This document shows positions 35,001 through 43,956 of a stretch of DNA of 64,000 bases, in pieces. Positions within the stretch are counted from its first letter, which is position 1. Each line of letters opens with the position of its first letter. This DNA is from Halichondria panicea. Its lineage: Eukaryota; Porifera; Demospongiae; Suberitida; Halichondriidae. The stretch is taken from contig NC_087389.1 of assembly GCF_963675165.1 (NCBI RefSeq), positions 3,072,001 to 3,136,000 of the forward strand. The letters run 5' to 3'. Below the pieces are notes generated by a model. It was not told the DNA's origin. It searched no databases and saw only the letters and a list, made by a program, of their open reading frames with translations. A program made the position numbers and the translations under genes.

Positions 35001-38000
35001 TGTAAACTAGCACTATTTTATTGCTGCATAGTGATCAACCCTAGCAAAGTTCGCATATGTTTAATGCTCGCAAAACATTCTAGTACGGTATATATAAGCA
35101 GAAATGTATACCTTTGTCCACAAGTATCCATAGTTGATATATGCAGAGCCAATAGCAAACTTCTCTGAGAGAGCTTTTGAGTGTTCCCAGTATACACATC
35201 AGAGAAATCTGATTCACATAATGTCAGCATTTCCACCGCACTGAAATAATGTGGATGCTTATGTTGTGAGTTGTATAAGCTACTGTAACAGTATAGGGGA
35301 CAATACACCCATTCTAGTAGCGTCCAGCATAAATTATATCTACCACACGTACCTTTTCAATTGGCCACTAAGCACTAATGTCTTGATTTCTTGAAGCCGA
35401 CCCCACATGCCTAGCACCTGAACAAGATTTATATAATAATTATAAACAATTATTTCAGAGGTACTATACCGGCAGTTTAAGATTCCTTGCATTCTTTAGA
35501 AAACGATCTAGAATAGATAGAGTATCATCTATTTCCATGGGCTGCAAATTGAGCAACCATCCCTAAAAAACAACGTGGTTGATAACAAGTTATTATACAC
35601 GGTATGTACCAGAGCATACTCCAAAAGGACAGAGGTGTTCTTTTGATGGGCCATTCGAATTGATTCTTGCAGTGCAAAGATGCCTTCTTCCCTACATGAA
35701 GTACATGAACAAAAATTAATTTCTTTGCTACTGCAACGAACTTGTGTCCAAAGTTTCCATGCATCTGAGCCAGTTCCAATGCTTCAACTTCCAGTAGCCT
35801 ATTGCCGTTAACTTTTACGTCACCACCAACCAAAGCACTCTCAACTACCATTACATTTTGTTTTCCTAAAACGTAGGAAAAATCAACTTTAGTCCCACTT
35901 TTGAAGCCTACACCTGAGGTATATAGGGATGAAGCCCACCGTTTATGAACACGACAAAGTTGGCAAAATGATAGCCTTTGATACTCTTGAACACTGCGTC
36001 GAACAAATACACCTTCGAAAGAATTATAATCAGTTTACTAAAGCCATACAAAGCAACACAACTTATCTCACCTAACACACTGTTTTTGAGGTCTCTGTCA
36101 AGTAATCCTGATGAGCTATCGTCATTACCCTCTAATTGTTGGATGAGTAAATCAAACAAGCTCATAAATTCGCATAAGTCACCGGCAACTTCATAAGTGC
36201 TGCAAATTGGGTCACTTCATGTTAGCTGTGGATCAGTTTCACCACTGCTGTTATATCATACCGGTTTAAATATACTTTTTCAAGATGAACATCAATGGTA
36301 CGAAGCCTTTGCTTAATACTTTCCAGGGAGAGTTCCTAGAGTATAATTAATAATGATGAATGATGTTGTTTGTATGCATGTGTACTACAACCAAGATAGT
36401 ACACATGGAGTACGTACTTCTACTTCTTCAAACTATAGCAAGCACAATCACCAGTGCGTCCATAAGTGACATATTGATTGTAAGTACTTTTCTAGGAGGG
36501 GTGGGGGGTGGGGGGGGGGGTGGGATTTTCTCATTTCAGGATTGAATCCCTAAGCACGAATATTGCAGTGATTGACCACGTCCATCTACTTTATTATGTG
36601 TTCAGTATTTTCACTGACTACTACGCACATATAATTATAATTTTAGCTATAAAGATCTCACATTCATTGTACACACAACAAACACACCGCTGCATGTGTT
36701 GCTGTGCACATGCACACCTAGGCATAATTACGTCATGCATAGGAAAGCGCAACTTACTGTGTTTTGCAAGTCATTATGCACAGTAAAATTAATGGGCGTT
36801 GTTTGTGGTTACTATAAATTATAGATCTATCAGGAATATGCTGACTTATAAGTTTTTGTGTCCTCTATAAATCTACCAGAACCTCGATTATCCGACCTTC
36901 CATTATCCGGAACCTCGATTATCCGGCTTGGCAGTTTTCTTGTTATCAGATCAGAAAATGGGCGTGTCCCTCAAACGCGCATGCGCGTTGCAGCTGTTAC
37001 CATGGAAACATGCCTACTTATCGTCTGCGCATGCGCAGACAACCATGTGGCACTTGCAGTTTATCAATAAAGTGGGTGGATCAAGGCGTGGTTTATCTAT
37101 TCGATTATCCGGCCTGCTTCTGGAACCAAGGTGTCCGGATAATCGAGGTTCTACTGTACTCTTATTGTACTGTACATGTATAGAAGATAGGCGCTAGGCT
37201 AGGCTGTGATATAGCACTACAATTCTAGTATAGGCTAGGCTATGTCAAGAGAATCATGTACACTATACAGTAAGGTCTAACAGATCTCTAGCTCTAAGAG
37301 AAAAAGAGTTATAGCTACACTTCTATAACTACAGAACAACGGCTCTCCAGCGCAAATCAACTGAGTACTGCCTAGGCATAACTGCAAGCTATAAACTTCA
37401 GCTAGCAAATTTGATTTTTTTGCTGAATAAATGAATGTGTGCAGTAGTAGACAGACAACGCCCATTTACTGTGCACAATGACAAGCAACTTGCAAAACAC
37501 AGTAAAAGATACGTACACACTCAATCATCATATACAAAGCGGCAAATAATTAAGAGTGGGTTGATGAGTGGTGCGTAGTAAAAGGGTGACCTTGGAGATT
37601 TCCACATGCACACACCTAGGCATAATTATGTTATGAAGGAAAGCACACCTTAAATACGTACACACTCATCATAATTATAAGTGGCAAATAATTAGTGAGT
37701 GTAATTAGTGAGTGGTGCTTAGTAACAGTGACTTTGGAGATTTCCTAAAAATGGGCGTGGTAACCCTTACAAAAATGTGAAGTGCGCTACATGTGTGCTG
37801 CGTGCATAAACGCTACATAAACGTTGCACAGATGCACACTAGTTATGCGCATATCCAGCATTAGTTAGGCATGTATGCACAATGTACAGTGTATGCTGCA
37901 CCTTGGATATTTGGCCACACGTGCAAAACCAGTGCAGGATGAGAGCGAACAGTAGTACACATAATTATGCCACTTGTATATGTACCATACGATTCAAACC

Positions 38001-39712
38001 TTCTAGTATACGTGCCACTTGTACGCACTATACAGATTTGAATGCATCATACAACCAGTATACGCATGCTACTTGTATGCACCATACAACCAGTACACAT
38101 GCCACTTGTATGCAACATACGGCCAGTAAAACAATGACGTCACAGCGAACGAAAGTGGATTGAAAAGAAGTACATGATTTTGATTGTTAATTCTGTTAGC
38201 CTGTTATGCTAACAAAAGACTCACAGCCCGCAACAGTGTGGATGACAATCATTTGAACGGAATGAAAGCTGACACTAGCCTATGTAGACAGGCCATGCTC
38301 ATCAATTAATACTAACCTTGGTGAAAGGAAAGAAAATAGCTGCTGCAACCAACCTACAGCTTGAAATACAATGAATACATCAACATACAACAACGGTAAA
38401 TGCATGGGTAAAGTAGCTAGGTATAAAGAGTCAAGATTCTGCATCAGAAGGTTGTTCCTTGTCACTGTCAGAGATTCAGAGAAGATTGTCTTTGACTCTT
38501 AAATAATCTAACTGTATATATCTAGCTATAATCAATAAGGTTACGGTAAACAGTTTGCTCATGAATATTCATGATTTTCTTATAATGATTTTTGTGAAAC
38601 TATAAATGCCATGAGAGAAGTTTGAAGCACATACATGATAAATATATCGGTGTATCAATCTGTATGACAAGTATCAATCTTCAAAACATCTTCCAGTGGA
38701 AGCTCTGAGCGATCATCAAGTTACTAGAAACAACACAAAACTAGTAGTCATTTTAAACTTCCAAAAACACTTCTAGCTCTGTGTTCTTGGTCTTATATGA
38801 TGCTTCTTACCATTCTGGAGGGCGGGTCGAAGCGTTTTTTTCTTTCCAGGCCAACAAACTCTCACAAAATAATAATATGTAGACTAACTCCACTTAAAAT
38901 GGCGGCCAGAGCCAAGGAAAACAGCCTCTTGTGAGCTTTCAGTAGCCTTTTTTCAAAATATCTCTTCGACCCGCCCTGCATATAGTGAAGCTACAGTAGA
39001 CTGTACCTAAGCTTTACAGTAAAAATGTCTATTTGAGCCATGAAATGACTACTGCGTTTCAGCTGGACTTCCAGCTCATTCTAGCTGGAAAAGATCACTA
39101 GATCTAGCTCATGAATAATTAATGAGTAAACGGTTGACCGTAACCTTAAGAGCTAACCAGCATACACAGTAATCAAACTGCTAAACCTTTTTTGAAAACT
39201 TGCTCACTGACAACTTCCTGATGGGCGTATTTTCGAGGCAAATTAGCCTATGCAGGACATGGGTGTAATCTCGGTAGAGTACGGTAATTTATTGTGTTCT
39301 GCGATTTTGAAGACCGTAACCAGACTATACGGTAGGCTAAAAAGCATGCACGCTCACGACGTTAGAGTGGCCTAATGGTAACACCGTTTTCAATGCCAGC
39401 AAACCACACCCACCAATACCTTGCATGTGAAATACCGGTGCGTGGGAGTTTATCCCTGAAAATTAGCACCCCACGAAAATTTTCTGCTATACGGTAGCTA
39501 TTTATACCTCACATGACAGTCTGAATAATGCACACCTAAATTACCTTATGTTCAGAAATGTCATGAATTCCACACAGCAGTAGTAGAATTACATCCACCT
39601 TGTTGTAGGCACTTTCTTTGAGCTTTGACCACTGGCTTACCAAAAGTAATAAGCTGATCACGCCTGAAGATATGGCACACTTATAACTTTCAGTCTTAGC
39701 TGCAGTGTTCAT
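23070..39712 (-). CDS. ANAPC5: Anaphase-promoting complex subunit 5, 17 exons
   Basis: TPR-type scaffold subunit of the APC/C ubiquitin ligase. Exons: 39545-39712, 36262-36335, 36072-36199, 35914-36012, 35742-35865, 35610-35691, 35470-35562, 35353-35417, 35112-35282, 31396-31528, 30243-30317, 30067-30188, 29439-29501, 29229-29385, 23368-23437, 23247-23318, 23070-23191. All 16 introns are GT-AG, phases agree, and the sum is 1,818 nt (605 residues plus stop). Matches to the family: VFVRRSVQEYQRLSFCQL (early helical region), FALQESIRMAHQK and WLLNLQPMEIDDTLSILDRF (TPR), LLLGSPKACVDHVDG, C-terminal VSAHLYQACSR. The vertebrate protein is about 755 residues; here the stretch between exons 4 and 5 is about 95 residues shorter. 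The start ATG (MNTAAKTESYK) follows an in-frame stop, but an upstream coding exon is possible. Introns are 47-70 bp except six enlarged ones; 1, 9, 10 and 14 hold clear repeats. Confidence 0.9.
23482..23760. mobile_element. Truncated pogo-like MITE in ANAPC5 intron 14
   Basis: CAGCAGACTCTCATTATCCG and following GGCCACCTTTGGAATAGTG match the left half of the MITE at 53316-53699, including CTCGAGGATA and ACATTGAAAAC. The right terminus is missing. Confidence 0.65.
23746..24104. repeat. Tandem duplication of about 200 bp split by S2
   Basis: The block starting GTGGCTCAATTTATCGAGAA is at 23746-23947 and again from 23948. The second copy is interrupted at 24104 by S2 and resumes at 24954 (TAATTATAGTGTCTCAAATC), matching 23881-23950. 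The first copy preserves the uninterrupted target site. Confidence 0.85.
24105..24953 (+). mobile_element. S-family element, copy S2, with known empty site
   Basis: Starts CTAGTGTTCAAGCTGGCGCT and ends CTACGCCTCGAGGCA, flanked by TAA (24102-24104 and 24954-24956). The empty site is preserved at about 23878 (GTGTTAATTATAGTG), which fixes both ends and the 3-bp duplication. The ends are not inverted repeats. It holds a CA tract (24882-24912) and GCGCATGCGC near 24512. ANAPC5 intron 14. Confidence 0.85.
25023..25520. other. ANAPC5 intron 14 segment without recognised gene
   Basis: A short plus-strand protein-like run (QEDEVDEHLEDLLVTMDLKS near 25437-25496) is visible, but there is no start and no family match. 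Confidence 0.3.
25521..26623. mobile_element. T-family element T3, left end lost, hosting R2
   Basis: 25521-25757 and 26467-26623 match T4 (33189-33446 and 33450-33626) and end CGGCCTGGAATCGAGGCTA. Between them sits a foreign block (25758-26466) with Z-like inverted ends (AATTACAGCACCAG and GCTGGTGGTATAATT) that itself hosts R2. The left T terminus is absent. Confidence 0.65.
25789..26354 (+). mobile_element. R-family repeat, copy R2
   Basis: Starts TTACCCGAGGTGCGCGTGGG and ends CACTTCAGTGCTCTAG; collinear with R1 and R4. ANAPC5 intron 14. Confidence 0.8.
26624..28925. other. ANAPC5 intron 14 remainder
   Basis: Contains a pogo-MITE interior fragment (26845-26905, ATAGCGAGCGGC and GAGTTTTGTGCAGCAAACAT), a hairpin (27602-27705), a Cys/Pro-rich CT block (27800-28000) and a GAAAGCACCGCAGGT motif at 27366 that recurs at 43693. 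No exon supported. Confidence 0.4.
27602..27705. repeat. Hairpin with about 30-bp arms
   Basis: GGGGTTTATGACAGTAAACC and GGTTTACTGTCATAAACCCC are inverted around a loop containing CGAGGGCGTAAGCACGAGGG. Could be a minimal MITE. Confidence 0.7.
28926..29103. mobile_element. M-family MITE in ANAPC5 intron 14
   Basis: ACCGTATAGCGGGTAATTTTCG at the left and inverted CGAAAATTACCAGGTATATGG at the right, with TA following at 29104-29105. It stops 125 bp short of the next exon. Confidence 0.65.
29663..29973. mobile_element. Likely TA MITE in ANAPC5 intron 12
   Basis: CAGTACAACGACCACC at the left and GGAAGGTTCCACTG-type end at the right, with TA on both sides (29661-29662 and 29974-29975). Contains AACGACCACCTC twice. 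The short imperfect termini keep this tentative. Confidence 0.45.
30636..30930. mobile_element. GATTGG-family fragment D
   Basis: GGGTTGGAAACGACCGTGCC and the next 280 bp match the right end of element E in inverted orientation (34134-33830), including GTTGATCGTT and TATCCACTAGC. One end only; ANAPC5 intron 10. Confidence 0.65.
31040..31222 (+). repeat. S-related repeat with CA tract
   Basis: AAAAGGCTGCAATGGCATTC, ACTAGAAGCC, GAGCAGCTGTAGCA, a short CA tract and a final CCAAGGCATAA. The same order is seen at 45812-46012. It is a diverged relative of family S. Confidence 0.6.
32458..32910 (+). pseudogene. N-terminal fragment resembling DUF3504/Crypton-type genes
   Basis: A Pro/Ser-rich start (MWKLPKQC, MDSEPPPVPNTFLSS), one frame change near 32650, then DEEFVDYLLSYTASENLLT and RKFAPPKSSKEVEQARKETI. 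The latter resembles the segment just before the DUF3504 tyrosine-recombinase-like domain in KIAA1958/ZMYM-type proteins common in sponges and corals (recalled, not searched). The downstream domain is absent: the reading frame ends in AT-rich sequence and T4 begins at 33034. Confidence 0.45.
33034..33626. mobile_element. T-family element T4, complete, 9-bp duplication
   Basis: Begins TAGTCGATCCCAG and ends CTGGAATCGAGGCTA. Perfect duplication ATGATTTTC at 33025-33033 and 33627-33635. Right terminus has a hairpin (CCAGGCCG ... CGGCCTGG) and GCATGCGC. Nested in E. Confidence 0.85.
34432..34682. mobile_element. CAGTGG-type MITE in ANAPC5 intron 9
   Basis: CAGTGGTGTAGCCAGG at the left and CTCTGCATACGCCACTG at the right. 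A related element with CAGTGGCGTAGGCAGAG termini is at 55882-56020. Probably hAT-like; duplication not proven. Confidence 0.6.
36752..37504. mobile_element. Palindromic element hosting a pogo-like MITE
   Basis: TTACTGTGTTTTGCAAGT and AATGGGCGTTGTTTGT at 36752-36815 are inverted at 37452-37504. The pogo-like MITE at 36877-37156 lies inside. ANAPC5 intron 1. Confidence 0.6.
36877..37156. mobile_element. Pogo/Tigger-like MITE
   Basis: Left CCAGAACCTCGATTATCCG, right inverted CAGTAGAACCTCGATTATCC, with TA at 36875-36876 and 37157-37158. The termini match the pogo/Tigger consensus as I know it. Two copies of GCGCATGCGC lie inside (36977, 37027). Confidence 0.8.
37505..37750. repeat. Direct duplication of about 100 bp
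   Basis: ACGTACACACTCA, GCGGCAAATAATTA, GAGTGGTGCGTAGTA and CTTGGAGATTTCC appear at 37510-37602 and again at 37655-37747. Confidence 0.75.
37985..38112. repeat. Minisatellite, about 36-bp unit
   Basis: CCATACAACCAGTACACATG followed by CCACTTGTATGCA recurs three to four times with variation. ANAPC5 intron 1. Confidence 0.75.
38115..38480. mobile_element. T2-like interior copy without termini
   Basis: AGTAAAACAATGACGTCACA and the following 200 bp match T2 (10640-10880), including AAGACTCACAGCCCGCAACA and TAACCTTGGTGAAAG. No TAGCCTCG end is seen. Contains a CRE-like TGACGTCA. Confidence 0.65.
38534..39148. mobile_element. AAGGTTACGG element with nested palindrome
   Basis: AAGGTTACGGTAAACAGTTTG at the left and inverted AACGGTTGACCGTAACCTT at the right. 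Inside, AGGGCGGGTCGAAG (38820) and CTTCGACCCGCCCT (ending 38979) bound a smaller nested element. ANAPC5 intron 1. Confidence 0.65.
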
Positions 39713-40248
39713 GATGCGATGTGGAATACAAGAAATCTTATCGAATGTCTCTGGTTCCAAGCTTTCTATTCAGCCGGACATACCGAAGATATAGGGGCTT
39801 CCCCCCCGATTTCGGGGGCCTAAAATGCTAGGGGATTGTCTAAGTTCACCGTGTTTGATGCACTTCACTTCCTTCATGTGACCCCACCCCTCCATTAGCT
39901 ACATTGTAGCTACTCTGCATCTGAGACCGAGCTAGCTGCATGTATGCTAGTCTCATGGATCAGCCGGACCTGAAGGACCAGCTAGTCTCATGGATCAGTG
40001 ATCCATCAGACTAGCTGCATGCATGGCCGGGCAGTGGACAAAGGGATTATAGCACAAGCACAAGGCCTAGGGGAATTAAATCTACTATGACTTGAGGGAT
40101 AGCTATAGGTTGAAGACCATGATAGTCTCCTATCATCTCATCTCAAGCAAAGTCAAAGGGGCCATCCACTGTTACTTGGTACACGTAGATATTCAATAAG
40201 TGCAATTAAGAAAATAATTATGAGCACTATACAAAATCAAACAAAACA
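39713..40248. other. Upstream region of ANAPC5
   Basis: Spacer before the ANAPC5 start on the minus strand, so it should include the promoter; no TATA or clear motif seen. GATCAGCCGGACC and TAGTCTCATGGATCAG repeats lie at 39940-40020. Confidence 0.35.
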
Positions 40249-40406
40249 TTAGAGGGGGTGAAGGAAGTTAGTTTTTTGTGTGCACAATTCTACAGAGATG
40301 ACAGTCGCCCACTGACTCTTCTGGAATCGTGGACAGATGGAACGGAATAACATCACTATTATGCATTGCTGAAACTCGGCACTTGAATTGTCAGTTTGGT
40401 CATATA
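40249..40406 (-). CDS. Candidate last exon of an unknown gene
   Basis: Preceded by a good acceptor (TTTTTCTCTTTGTAG) and open for 50 codons to TAA: YDQTDNSSAEFQQCIIVMLF, then SICPRFQKSQWATVISVE. It lies about 540 bp upstream of ANAPC5 on the same strand. No upstream exon or family recognised. Confidence 0.3.
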
Positions 40407-41108
40407 CTACAAAGAGAAAAAACACGAATATTAGTACATGGTAGTAGGAAATAGGGTATACGCGTACATGCTATGCACACATTACAATAAAAAATGCACT
40501 TCGAGTACAAAGTTGAGCGGTAACTCTCAAGTGTATGATTCGCGACAAGAAAATGTTTGATGGACCCTGACGGTGTGTAACAATGTGTACCCTCTATTTT
40601 GTTTCACTGCCAACAGAAGAATGCCACACTGGTCATCCTATATAATAGTCCAAGGTCTCTATGGGATTATGAGACCCCGAGGGCCCGAGGCTGTAGCGCC
40701 CCCGAGTGCAGCGCTACTAAGGGCCTGAGGTATGATAATCCCATAGTGACCGTTGGACGAGGCCTATAACTGATTTAGAATAGTGCTAAGCAAGCTAGGC
40801 TATATTAACACAAAGAAGACTCTGCAACCAAGAGTTTCTACAAACCTCAAGCAACGTTAAAGCTTCGCTCTGGCTAAGTCTACATAAAAACTCACATTGA
40901 AGGCCGTTTCCATCTCTAGAATCATGCATAGCAAAACTGCTAATAGAACTTAGTAATAGCTCTGCACTAGAGCACTACATGTAGCTATTGTTAGCTGCAA
41001 GAGTGAGATAAAAGCTGCAAAGCTGTACTGTAGAAAAAAAAAATTTTTAATGATGCACTGCATCATGGTTACTATGACTTCAACATAAATCTCCGTAGGT
41101 AAGTACAT
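40407..41108. other. Spacer with palindrome and S-related repeat
   Basis: 40660-40760 is an imperfect palindrome (CTATGGGATTATGAGACCCC and GGTATGATAATCCCATAG). 40880-41000 resembles the S interior (ACATTGAAGGCCGTTTC, CTGCACTAGAGCACT). No gene seen. Confidence 0.45.
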
Positions 41109-41580
41109 ACCGTAATTGATGTAATCACAGCGCCAGAAAAAATTAATTCCACTTCTGAGTGGCACATCTTTAGAGCACAAAAAATTGCGTTTAGCCCAAG
41201 CTGGCGCCTAAATTATGGTGGCGCTTATGTTCAACAGCTAGAATACAATTTTCAGAGAAAATGGGCGTGGTCTAGCTCTTGCTAGCTGCACCGTTGAGAG
41301 CTGAGTGACTTGTGAAAAACATTCACTATGGGTTAGACAACTGTTTAGAAGTGAAGGAAGTGAAACATACAGTTGATGTCTCAAACAAGCCTTTTTATAA
41401 GCGCCAGAAAAAAACAATTCCAACAACGGTTGGTACTTTTTTAGGACCCAAAAAATTATGCTGATGCTGTAATTATATCAATTACGGTATAATAGACCTT
41501 AAATTATGGTGGCGCTGTAATTATATGGCGCTTAAATTATGGTGGCGCTGTAATTATATCAATTACGGTATAATAGACCT
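41109..41580. mobile_element. Z-family element with repeated right end
   Basis: Left ACCGTAATTGATGTAATCAC with GCGCCAGAAAAAATTA; inverted right end GGCGCTGTAATTATATCAAT followed by TACGGTA. The right end occurs up to three times in tandem at 41465-41580 (TAAATTATGGTGGCGCTGTA). Non-coding. Confidence 0.6.
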
Positions 41581-42062
41581 CTGTAGAAGACCTCTACTGA
41601 GGTCTCTAAGTGAAATAAGGGACCTCTCAGTAACCAATCAGATTGCACCATTTGTGACAAGCATTTTCTAAACAGGGGTAAGAGAATACATAAAACGGTA
41701 GCTGCAGAACTAGTGAGTAAAGAATCACAGAATCACAAAAGTTCGAAGAACGATATTTAAGACATTATATGTCATGAAAAATCTATGTAGATAGTTTTAA
41801 TACTTTCCTATCGACAATGACCTATAAAGAATCATATTTAATATTTACATGGCTAAAAGAGCCCTTCAATTTGAAGCTGGGTCTGGGTACCGGGTAGCAA
41901 TATATGCTACCCGCTTAGTACACTTGTACACTACTTGTACACTATAATAATTATAGTAAATGGGCTCTGGATAAAACTTTATCCGGCTACTCAGTACTTG
42001 ACACCACACTCTGTGACTCTCTGCTAGTGATCTTCTACCAGCCTACAAATACTAGTCTAGTA

Positions 42063-42531
42063 CCGTATTCACCCGAATTACCGGGACACTCTATTCTAAG
42101 GGACACTTCGGACTTACGTAATTTTTTTCACTCTATATTAAGAAACAACAGGAAATGTAAATATTTTTAGACGTCCCGATTTAATTAGAACGAAAAAGAG
42201 CATGCCCCTAACGTCAGGTCGATAGAGACTCAAAACTCTACTCTATGGCACCGTAATATGTCACTGACAGTTGAAGACACCACTTTGTAGACATGGAACC
42301 CGCATACACAGCTTCTAAACTGTACGAAAGACATTTTAGCTGCAGAGCTAGCCTCGGCCTGGAATTGAGGCCGTGTATGTACCTTAAATGGGGAAATATT
42401 CGTTCTAATTACTACGGGACACTCTAATACAAGGAACACTTCGACTTTAACGTAATTTTTCGTGCTCTATTCCAAGGGACACTGCAAGCCGTAATTATTT
42501 TTTTGTGTCCCGGTAATTCGGGTGAATACGG
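42063..42531. mobile_element. TA MITE with perfect 28-bp termini
   Basis: CCGTATTCACCCGAATTACC with GGGACAC at the left and its exact inverse at the right; TA at 42061-42062 and 42532-42533. Subterminal GGGACACT motifs recur on both sides. Non-coding. Confidence 0.85.
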
Positions 42532-42533
42532 TA

Positions 42534-43956
42534 CTACAACATCTACCCTCACAAAAGTGAGCAAGTTCCTCCAGTGAGCAAGGTCCTCCAGCTAGGCGTA
42601 AGCATCCCTCTCGGCTGGCCCAGTGCAGTATGAGACTGTATATTCATTGGTGCTGAATCCAACTAAGTAATAATAATGTAATGTTTGTAATGACGTCACT
42701 GCTTCATATAGCCTTGGCCGCACACGTACACGGGATTCACATTTTCGAAAAAATAATATTTATGGACCCCTTGGCTTAGTCAAATTTAGAGTCCAAATTT
42801 TGTGTACGGTCTGAGTTTTTAAGTTCTGAAAGTAGAACGGAGTTTCTCAGCAAGGAATGGATTCTTCAGGATCCAATATCCATAGGTGAGTCAGTTGATG
42901 CCAAACACAAAGTAGAACAAAATTCTACGTTCATACTCGAGTCAATGAGACTAGCTAGCTAGCTAAGTACACAATCAGATTTACCTGGGTATGGTAGGCT
43001 CATGGCGTACATAGACTCGCAAGCCGTCACTGTTACACGGCGAACAGTACAGAGTAGACTGGTCAAACTCCATGTAGAGACTCGTGCAACGTTTGCCACG
43101 ATATTTGACGCAACTCAAGTGGCTAGATCGATCGCATGCGGTTACCACAAGATCATTGATAGTGACGTAGCACTAGAAAACTCTTTAAGTATCACGTGCA
43201 GTAGACTGATGTCACGAAAACAACAGCCCACTTAGAATGCTGACTGTGCAACACGAGTCTCTACACTGAGTTTGTGACCAGTCTATTGTTGGCCGTGCAA
43301 CAGTGATGGCTTGCGAGTCTACCGAGTACATACGTATAAGAATCAGTGGTGTAGGAGCAAGGGGGGGGGGGGGGGGGCAGCCCAGGCAAATGCCTGACCA
43401 ATATTTCTAGCTTATCTTTATAGATGTAGTCTACCAGGAGTCTCTTGTCTACGTTTAGCTAAATTCTATATTCTGCTTTAGTAGCTGCTACAAAAACTGG
43501 CACTATTTAGAATCTTATGACATCACAATCTATGATTTAGTTCATAGTAATAACAAGGGCGTCCCTTTTTTGCCTGACCAATGCTTCTGAGAATGGACTG
43601 AATAAAACATGAAACGTTAAATGTGGGTGGTTTAGATCAAAGATGTTGCCAAGTGATGATTAGTGTGTAACTGTTACAGTACTGTATAACTATGAAAGCA
43701 CCGCAGGTTCTGATGCCTCGGTGGAGATGCCAAAGCTACATAACATAATAGCTTAATTTTATACACATGATGATTAATATGCATGCAGCATGCAAACTCA
43801 AAGAGTGGGTAATGATCGACCAGGATTGTTGTTAACGATGCCAAAGTTCAAGTCTAAAAAGTCTAAAATTAGTGGCTGCCCTCTCCCCGCAGCTACCAAT
43901 AGCTAGCGTTCTAGTACAGAGCTAACTACATGTACTAAATAGTACGGTGGCCCAGA
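42534..43956. other. Gene-free interval with an inverted-repeat element
   Basis: 43006-43333 has inverted ends (TAGACTCGCAAGCC near 43013 and GGCTTGCGAGTCTA near 43308; CTGGTCAAACTC and GAGTTTGTGACCAG). A poly-G run and CAGTGGTGTAGGAGC lie at 43345-43380, and 43690 repeats GAAAGCACCGCAGGT. The frame at 43002-43235 is inside the element and not credible. Confidence 0.5.
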
